Below are positions 58,175 to 64,000 of a stretch of 64,000 nucleotides of DNA, piece by piece. Source of the DNA: Pseudomonadota bacterium (lineage in GTDB: Bacteria > Pseudomonadota > Gammaproteobacteria > Steroidobacterales > Steroidobacteraceae); the NCBI GenBank assembly GCA_021777555.1, contig JAJYDK010000022.1, positions 1 to 64,000 on the forward strand, written 5' to 3'. The notes under the pieces are model-generated. The model saw nothing but the letters and a program-made list of their open reading frames with translations, did not search any database and was not told the origin of the DNA. The position numbers were made by a program, and so were the translations under genes. Numbering within the stretch: the first letter of the stretch is position 1; each line of letters opens with the position of its first letter.

Positions 58175-59283
58175 TGCAGTCGCCGCAGCTGACGCCGTAG
58201 CGTCGAAACGCTCAACGGCAGGTATGAGCCATTACGGGCAATGATGTCCTGCCCCTGGCGGCTCAGGATGAATCGCAGGAACTCCTTTACCTGCGGCTTG
58301 AGGGGCGTGCCGGGCTTGCGGTCGAGCGCCGCATCGATGGAGCGTGCGAGCGGATAGGCACGCGTCTCAGCGGTACGCGCATCGAGCGCCACGCATGGCG
58401 CTGCGGAAGAGGCGGCCACTTTCAGGGTCTTCAACGCCGGATTGCCCGGCAGTGGCGGTGCGAGGGCAAGGCCGTCCGGGTCCCGCGCCGCGGCCCCGAG
58501 CACTGCCCTCCAACCCCCGACCACCTCGTGGTAGGCCGGATTCCACTTGTAGCTTCCTTCGAGGACGGCATGGCGCATGAAGACCGCGGCGATATTGCTC
58601 AGCGCCGGACCGTAGACATGGATGGGCCGGCCGGCCCAGCGGCCTTGCAGTCCGAGCGCGCCCCAACGACGCGCGTTACCGCCTCCGCGGCGGTGATCCG
58701 CTGCAAAGACATCATCGAGCTGGCGCAGGGTCAGACAAGAAAGCGGATTGTCCCGACTGACGAAGAAGGCGAGGTTCACACCCGGTCGCCGCACTCCCGT
58801 GCCGTCGCCGAGCCCCGCGTTGGCGATCTGCACCGTAAATGGCAGATAGTGGTGCACCCACTCGAACGCCATCGTCTCGAGCGGCACGCGGATCTCGCGC
58901 GCCATGAAAGCGATGTCTGCCACATCCATGTACACACCGGCAAACGTCGATTCCGGTCCGTGCAGCGTCACGAGTACGCGCGTGCGCGGCTGAAACCGCG
59001 CAAAGCCGGTCGCGAGCGCGCGGATGAGCGAGCCGTCCTCCGGTGAGCCCCAGATCCGGATCGTCCCCCGTACCTGCCGCGCGGGTGCGTAGGCGGGCAG
59101 CACTGCATCCCGCACCCGGTGCGCGGCAGACAAAGATGACTCGGAAACACCGTACGCACGCGCGCTGGCGGCCTGCGGACGGGCCGCTGCGCAGCACAGC
59201 ACCCCAATCGCGAAGACGGCGCCGCGCAGCAGCGCCTGAGGGCGCGTCTCACTCACGACGGTATCCCCCAAGGGCATCTGCAT
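58171..59283 (-). CDS. Exported PstS-like binding protein, short-loop type with a Cys pair
   Basis: The 370-residue protein has a signal peptide (about 12-42) and one domain with GTIRIWG (73-79), RRWGALGLQG (205-214) and FLRFILSRQGQ (335-345). C183 (SCLTLRQLD) and C297 (APCVALDAR) occupy the same places as the Cys pair of the protein at 55847-57055. The SGT loop is replaced by ALSNIAAVFM. The start is uncertain: ATG at 59283, or GTG at 59256 with GGGGGA upstream, which would put the signal peptide at the N-terminus. Ligand unknown. Confidence 0.86.
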   Translation of the reverse strand: MQMPLGDTVVSETRPQALLRGAVFAIGVLCCAAARPQAASARAYGVSESSLSAAHRVRDAVLPAYAPARQVRGTIRIWGSPEDGSLIRALATGFARFQPRTRVLVTLHGPESTFAGVYMDVADIAFMAREIRVPLETMAFEWVHHYLPFTVQIANAGLGDGTGVRRPGVNLAFFVSRDNPLSCLTLRQLDDVFAADHRRGGGNARRWGALGLQGRWAGRPIHVYGPALSNIAAVFMRHAVLEGSYKWNPAYHEVVGGWRAVLGAAARDPDGLALAPPLPGNPALKTLKVAASSAAPCVALDARTAETRAYPLARSIDAALDRKPGTPLKPQVKEFLRFILSRQGQDIIARNGSYLPLSVSTLRRQLRRLQ

Positions 59284-59315
59284 TCATGTCCGTGCCGCTG
59301 CCGAACGGACCCGGC

Positions 59316-60407
59316 TCAAAGCGCAAGTCCAACGGGCCGGAAGATCCAGACCGCCCCGGGCTCACCCGAATGCGGTGGAACGGCCACGCACAACTCGTCG
59401 AGGCCCGGAACGAACTGCGACGTTCCCGAATGAGGGCCCGACCGCACCGTGGCCACGAGGGCGTAATCATTGGCATCGAGCTGCCGATAGGCCTGCACGA
59501 AGCCCTGCAAACTCGTCGTGTAGATGAGGCCGTGCGCTGCGTCCAGGTACATGTCCTCGGTTGCGTCCTTGCTCGGAAGGCTCGCGATCCATCTGCCGGT
59601 TGCGAGGTTGAGCACATTGAAAGTGGGCGGCCGCGGGTCTCCGGCAATGGTGCGCGTGGCGACGAACAGGCGCCCGTGCGCCTCATCGAGAGCCATCGAG
59701 GCCGGCCGGCCGGGAACCGACAGACGCCTGATGATGCGCCGCGTATCGGTATCGACCACCGCCACCTGATCGAGGCCCGGAATCGCCACGTACAGCAGGG
59801 GGCTGCGCCGCGCCATGACGAGCGCCGCGGCGCGATACCCGGTATTGATGCGACCGACGAGCCTGCCCGTGGCCGGATCGATCAGCGCGAGCCAGCCCGG
59901 CCCACGCTTCGAGTCGATGCCGCCGGACTCGACGTAGAGCAGCCGGTGCCTCGGGTCGAAGGCAATCATGTCCGCGCCGACGGAGACTTTGAGGGTCGCG
60001 ACGGTACGATAGCCGTGGCCGCGGAGGATGCGCACCACGCCGTCGCGTCCGTTGGTGACCACCAGGCGATCGAAAGACGGCACATACAGCTCTCCCTGCG
60101 GTCTGTCGAACCCGCCCGAGAGGCCGCGGATCGCTCCCTTCTTCAGAGGCACAACGTACACGCGCTGCTGGTCCTGGGCGGACAGGAACAGCCGTTCGGT
60201 CTTCGGATCGACCGTCATGTGGTCCCAAGTCCCCGTCATTTGCGGCACGGGGATCTTGCCTGCAAGGTCGAGCACCGGGGCCGCCGCCGCGGCCACCGCA
60301 GAGCCAGCGGCCGCGAGGCTCACAGCGGACGCCGAGGACACGAGGGCAGCGCGGCAGGCGTGCGCCCAGCGCCTGTAAGGGTGTCGGCGGACGAGGCTCG
60401 CTATCAT
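59316..60407 (-). CDS. Exported YVTN/YncE-like beta-propeller protein
   Basis: The 363-residue protein has a signal peptide (about 1-42, rich in Ala) and repeated beta-blades of about 40-45 residues. Examples are DPKTERLFLSAQDQQRVYVV, DPRHRLLYVESG, RSPLLYVAIPGLDQVAVVDT, DEAHGRLFVAT and DAAHGLIYTTS. Such propellers bind proteins, nucleic acids or metals and are not usually enzymes. It is the only array gene that is not a binding protein, sitting 18 bases after one and 32 bases before another, so it is presumably co-expressed and may be a scaffold or partner. Confidence 0.85.
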   Translation of the reverse strand: MIASLVRRHPYRRWAHACRAALVSSASAVSLAAAGSAVAAAAAPVLDLAGKIPVPQMTGTWDHMTVDPKTERLFLSAQDQQRVYVVPLKKGAIRGLSGGFDRPQGELYVPSFDRLVVTNGRDGVVRILRGHGYRTVATLKVSVGADMIAFDPRHRLLYVESGGIDSKRGPGWLALIDPATGRLVGRINTGYRAAALVMARRSPLLYVAIPGLDQVAVVDTDTRRIIRRLSVPGRPASMALDEAHGRLFVATRTIAGDPRPPTFNVLNLATGRWIASLPSKDATEDMYLDAAHGLIYTTSLQGFVQAYRQLDANDYALVATVRSGPHSGTSQFVPGLDELCVAVPPHSGEPGAVWIFRPVGLAL

Positions 60408-60425
60408 GTCGGAATCTCCTTCGCA

Positions 60426-61547
60426 CTACAGGGTCGCGGGCAGCTTCTTCAGCTGCGCGGCCACGATGGCCGGGGTGAGCGGCAGGAAGCTGCCCTCGCG
60501 CAGCACCTGCTCCTGGCCCTGGCGACTGAGGATGTAGCGTAGAAACTCCACGACGACCGGGTCGGGGGGAATCCTCGGCCCATCGTTGATGTAGAACTTC
60601 ACGGCCCGCGACAACGGATAGCTTCGGTCCGCCACGTTGGCCAGGGTCGGCTCGATGTAGGGACCGGCCGGGTGCACGGCGATGGCGATGAGCTTGGCAT
60701 CGGCGTTGCGGTAGCCGGCCGAGGTGAGCGCGATGCCATCCGGATCCGCGGCGACCGAGTCGACGGCGCGTTGATAACCGTTGATGCGCTTACCGCCCGG
60801 GCCCTCGGCCCCGCCAAGCTGCTGCAGCGCACAGTTCCACAGGGTGCTGCCACGCATGACGGTCTGCGAGAAGTAAAACCAGGGCGCCTCGTCGGTGGAA
60901 GGTCCGCTGTAAGGATGGATCGTACGGTTCCGCCACGCGCCTTTGAGCCCGAGCTCACCCCAGGTGCGGATGCTGTGCGCCTCCCCACGCAGAGGCCGAG
61001 CTCCGAAGATCGCGTCGAGTTGCCGGAAGTCCAGACGCGCGAGCGGATTGTCCCTGTTGACGAACACCCCGAGTGCCATGATCTTGTCCGGATCGGCGTA
61101 GGCGCCGGTCAGCACCGTGACCGGGAAGGGCTTCTGTCCTGCGACCTTGCGATAGGCCGCCGCCTCCATCGGTACGATCTCGCGCGCCAACACACCCAGG
61201 TTGGCCCTGTGGGTGTAGAGGCCGGCCATCGCGGCGCCGCTGCTGAGCAGATCATCCTTGAAGCTGACGTGAGGCTGGAATCGGTGAAAGCCCCGCTCCC
61301 AGTCATGCATCATCACCTTCAGGAATCCGTGCCCCCAGCTGCGGATCGTGCCGCTCACCTGGCGGCGCGGCTGGTAGCGGGGCAGTGATTTCACGTACCG
61401 CGCCCAGGGCGGCACATTGACCTCAGGGGAACGGGCCTGCGCGGCCGGCAGGCACAGGCACGACAGCATGACGAGCGCCGCGCGACGCGGTGAGAGCTGC
61501 AAGCGAGCCCGCTCGGACATATCCGCCTGCCCGCTCCGGCCATTCAT
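60426..61547 (-). CDS. Exported PstS-like binding protein, short-loop type
   Basis: The 373-residue protein has a signal peptide (about 10-38, ending AQA) and one domain with GTIRSWG (66-72), RTWGELGLKG (194-203) and FLRYILSRQGQ (335-345). The loop aligned with PstS SGT reads PSTDEAPWFYF. Both Cys positions of the paired-Cys paralogues are non-Cys. Its ATG overlaps the stop of the upstream paralogue by four bases. The ORF can also begin at an internal ATG nine codons later (61520). Ligand unknown. Confidence 0.87.
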   Translation of the reverse strand: MNGRSGQADMSERARLQLSPRRAALVMLSCLCLPAAQARSPEVNVPPWARYVKSLPRYQPRRQVSGTIRSWGHGFLKVMMHDWERGFHRFQPHVSFKDDLLSSGAAMAGLYTHRANLGVLAREIVPMEAAAYRKVAGQKPFPVTVLTGAYADPDKIMALGVFVNRDNPLARLDFRQLDAIFGARPLRGEAHSIRTWGELGLKGAWRNRTIHPYSGPSTDEAPWFYFSQTVMRGSTLWNCALQQLGGAEGPGGKRINGYQRAVDSVAADPDGIALTSAGYRNADAKLIAIAVHPAGPYIEPTLANVADRSYPLSRAVKFYINDGPRIPPDPVVVEFLRYILSRQGQEQVLREGSFLPLTPAIVAAQLKKLPATL

Positions 61548-62809
61548 CGCGTCGTCTGCCCGACGGGCCGGCCGACCTCCAGATCCTCGAGCCTGTGCAA
61601 CTGCCCGGCGGCCACCTTGGCGGTGAGCGGCAGGTATTTGCCGTCACGCTCGACCAACTGCTGGCCCTGGCGGCTCAGGACGAAGCGGATGAACTCGAAG
61701 ATTTTGGGATCGAGACGCCGACCGGGCTTGGCCTCCACCCAGAACGACTGATCGCCCCAGAGCGGGTAGGAACGGGCCTGCTCAGTCTCGAGCGTCAGCG
61801 GCACGTACGGCCCGGCCGATGTCTTCGCAATCGCGAGCACCTTCACGGTCTTCGGCAGATCCTCGTGATAGCGGATGTAGCCGATGCCGCCCGGATCCCG
61901 CGCCACGTGATCGATGATCTGATCGCTCTCGAGATACGTCCTGCCGTCGCGCTTGTAATTGCCGAATGCGAGCAGATTTCCATTCCACTTGTCGCTCGAC
62001 TTCAGCACATCGTCGGAGAACTCGAGCGCTGTCGAATAGCGCAGGCTGAATCCATAGGTGTCCACCGCACGGTCTGCCCACACACCCTTGAGACCCATCT
62101 GGCCCCAGCGGCGGATATTGTCCTCGGGGCCGCGCGCGAAGTCCGGGCGCCACGTGGTCCCTACCCAGCCCCCGGCTCGTTGCGAGCCGAACATGCCATC
62201 GAGTTGGCGCATGGTTACGCCCGTGAGGGGATTGGCGGAATTGACAATGATGGCGAACGAATTCTGCCAGCCGATCACGTCGTAGGAGCCGGTGACCGCG
62301 GAAATGTTCGTCGGCAGGTATCCTTTCAGCCGCAGGTTGGACAGGTCGTCGTAAAACAGCGCCTGATGACCTATGGCAATGTCAGCCCGATCCTCGTAGA
62401 GGCATGGGATCGCATTGGCCGCGGTCTGCAGGTGATAGACGATCTTGATGCCCGGCTGGTACTTCTGGAAGGCCCTCTTCCACCACCCGCCCAGAGGCGA
62501 GTCTCCGACGTAATTATTTCCGCAAATGGTGAGCGTCCCGCGCGGATGCGACGTCGGCACGTAGTTCGGCAGTCCGCTCAGGTCGAACTTCTTCGTATAG
62601 AACCGCGAGTACGCCACGGCATGCATGCGCGCGCGCCGCTCCGCAGCCGAGCCATGCGGGAACTTCCGGGACAGCGCATTCGCGCGGTAGAGCTTCAGCC
62701 AGGGCGCGGAATTCCCCCCGGCCTGCGGCGCCGGCGCCGCCGGGGCCAGCGCACACAGGACGAGCGGCAGCACCGCGACTCCATACAGGGACACACGTAG
62801 TTTGTTCAC
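61544..62809 (-). CDS. Exported PstS-like binding protein, long-loop type
   Basis: The 421-residue protein starts at a GTG with AGGAGAG seven bases upstream. It has a signal peptide (about 1-26) and a helical N-terminal extension (about 30-80) like that of the protein at 55847-57055, including the shared FYTKKFDLSGLPNY segment. Core motifs are GTLTICG (91-97), RRWGQMGLKG (233-242) and IRFVLSRQGQ (374-383), with the extra loop GTTWRPDFARGPEDN before the middle motif. The SGT loop is replaced by SLRYSTALEF. Ligand unknown. Confidence 0.87.
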   Translation of the reverse strand: MNKLRVSLYGVAVLPLVLCALAPAAPAPQAGGNSAPWLKLYRANALSRKFPHGSAAERRARMHAVAYSRFYTKKFDLSGLPNYVPTSHPRGTLTICGNNYVGDSPLGGWWKRAFQKYQPGIKIVYHLQTAANAIPCLYEDRADIAIGHQALFYDDLSNLRLKGYLPTNISAVTGSYDVIGWQNSFAIIVNSANPLTGVTMRQLDGMFGSQRAGGWVGTTWRPDFARGPEDNIRRWGQMGLKGVWADRAVDTYGFSLRYSTALEFSDDVLKSSDKWNGNLLAFGNYKRDGRTYLESDQIIDHVARDPGGIGYIRYHEDLPKTVKVLAIAKTSAGPYVPLTLETEQARSYPLWGDQSFWVEAKPGRRLDPKIFEFIRFVLSRQGQQLVERDGKYLPLTAKVAAGQLHRLEDLEVGRPVGQTTR

Positions 62810-62914
62810 CAGACTCTCCTGAAAGGTAATTGCCGGCCCCGCCAGACCTGCGGCGCAGCGCTCATCGGGTTACTCGAACTCGACGCGGGGCAATGGCGCG
62901 CGGCCGTGGACGCT

Positions 62915-64000
62915 TCAGTCGATCTTCTTCAGCTGCTTCCTGATATACGACTCGGGCAGCGGACTGTAGATACCCTGTCTCTGAATGATCTCCTGGCCCT
63001 GCCGGGAGAGCACGAAGCGCAGGAACTCGCGAACCTTGGGGTTGAGCGGCTGGCCGGGCGTCCTGTTGACATAGATGTAGGCATCGCGCATGAGCGGATA
63101 GCTGCGATTGCGCACGTTTGCGGGGGTCAGCGGAATCGCCGGACCGGATTTCCTCCAGGAGATCGCCAGCACTTTGACGTTGGGGTAATTTTGGCACTTG
63201 CTGCCATCCGGGTTGACGCAGGTGCCATCGACGTGCATCAGAGCCCCCCAGCCGATCGCGTATTTGTTCTCGCTGATCGCCTTGTACATGTTCTGGCTCC
63301 AGACCTTGCGCCCGTCCGGCCCCGGCACCGCTTCCTTCTCCTCGACGTATTCCCTGAAATTCCCGTTCCACTTGTCCGACCAGTGCATCACCTTGCGCTC
63401 GAAGTCCACCGCGAAGCCGGGCGCGACGTAACCGTAGGTCTGAATGGGCTGGTTTGCCCAGCTGCCCTTGAGGCCCAGCTGTCCCCAGGTTCTGATGTTG
63501 CTCTTTGCGCTGCGCGCGTACTTGGCCGTGAACAGGATGGCATGCTCGGGTCCGCCGACCTGCCAGGCGCCGGTGCGCGCCGAACCGAAAATCTCATCGA
63601 GCTGGCGCATCGAGAGGTGCGCGATGGGATTGTTCTTGTTCACCATGATGGCCCATGCGTACAGGCAGCCCCGCATGTTGTAGCAGCCGGTTGCGATCGA
63701 CACCTCGGTCGGCGTGTAGCCGAAGGTGTTGTAGAAGGGCATCTGATCGGTGACCTTGGCGTCATCGCCCATGGGCGCGATTTCCGAGACACCCGCATCG
63801 AGCATGCCGATCGCCCCCTCGCTCTCGGTCTCGAAGTTCATCGAGACCTCCGCCTGCGGCTGGTACTTCTGGAATCCCTTGACCAGCTTCGGGATCAGTC
63901 CCATGAGCGGACTGCCGGCGATCGGCAGGCGGCCCACCACGTGATACTCCGGCTTGTACTCTGGAATCCGGCTCAACACCGGCTCCTGGGCGAACGCCGA
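62915..64000 (-). CDS. Exported PstS-like binding protein, cut by the right window edge
   Basis: The frame is open to the window edge, and its first visible residues (SAFAQEP) look like the end of a signal peptide, so only the N-terminal start is missing. The domain has a degenerate first motif (GRLPIAG), then RTWGQLGLKG and FLRFVLSRQGQ. It carries the long-loop insertion and is richest in Cys: CYNMRGC and CVNPDGSKC are two closely spaced pairs. The SGT loop is replaced by VAPGFAVDFE. The 105-base gap to the next gene is the largest in the array. Ligand unknown. Confidence 0.86.
   Translation of the reverse strand, partial: SAFAQEPVLSRIPEYKPEYHVVGRLPIAGSPLMGLIPKLVKGFQKYQPQAEVSMNFETESEGAIGMLDAGVSEIAPMGDDAKVTDQMPFYNTFGYTPTEVSIATGCYNMRGCLYAWAIMVNKNNPIAHLSMRQLDEIFGSARTGAWQVGGPEHAILFTAKYARSAKSNIRTWGQLGLKGSWANQPIQTYGYVAPGFAVDFERKVMHWSDKWNGNFREYVEEKEAVPGPDGRKVWSQNMYKAISENKYAIGWGALMHVDGTCVNPDGSKCQNYPNVKVLAISWRKSGPAIPLTPANVRNRSYPLMRDAYIYVNRTPGQPLNPKVREFLRFVLSRQGQEIIQRQGIYSPLPESYIRKQLKKID

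Noticed and set aside
53764-64000. Array as a normal phosphate uptake (pst) operon
   Set aside because: No pstC, pstA, pstB or phoU is present, and the phosphate loop is lost in nearly all domains.

Overview
The window is GC-rich bacterial DNA with a typical gammaproteobacterial gene set: fimV-truA-accD-folC-dedD-cvpA-purF in near-classical order, both EF-P lysylation enzymes (epmA, epmB), a FimX-like degenerate GGDEF-EAL protein, parC/parE, folE2, and a ribB with a degenerate ribA half. Together with the GC-rich codon use this suggests a gammaproteobacterium near the Nevskiales/Steroidobacterales/Xanthomonadales side. That placement is an inference; there is no rRNA here to settle it.

Layout. 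Positions 1-8239 hold a complete type I-C CRISPR-Cas locus on the minus strand (cas3-cas5c-cas8c-cas7-cas4-cas1-cas2, leader, then an array running off the left edge). A 707-base gene-free stretch follows (8240-8946). It contains the 3' half of a tRNA-Pro(GGG) and lies next to an intact tRNA-Pro(TGG). Each tRNA 3' end is followed, exactly 24 bases downstream, by two tandem 12-bp repeats, which looks like the footprint of integrase attachment sites. From 9154 to 53602 the content is mostly core: folD, cysS, gltX, cyclophilin-lpxH, a Spy-like protein with a two-component system, glycerate kinase, the fimV-to-purF block, aroC-prmB, sco1-psd-epmA-msrC, efp/epmB, a PAS-GGDEF-EAL protein, topoisomerase IV, a rubrerythrin/Fe-S protein/DUF3501 module, xseB-dxs, folE2, a second two-component system beside a Ser/Thr kinase fused to a cyclic-nucleotide-binding domain, and thiL-nusB-ribH-ribB.

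Positions 53764-64000 are the most unusual part. Seven consecutive minus-strand genes encode exported PstS-like periplasmic binding proteins (eight binding domains, one gene being a double-domain fusion), with one exported beta-propeller protein in the middle. Several neighbours overlap by four bases, so the set is probably one operon, and it continues beyond the right edge. No ABC permease or ATPase is present. Seven of the eight domains lack the Ser-Gly-Thr phosphate loop of PstS, while a family-wide R-x-W-G-x-x-G-L-x-G motif and the C-terminal L-S-R-Q-G-Q motif are kept. The paralogues have probably diversified to bind other ligands or to do a non-transport job. This is the best candidate for an undescribed system in the window.
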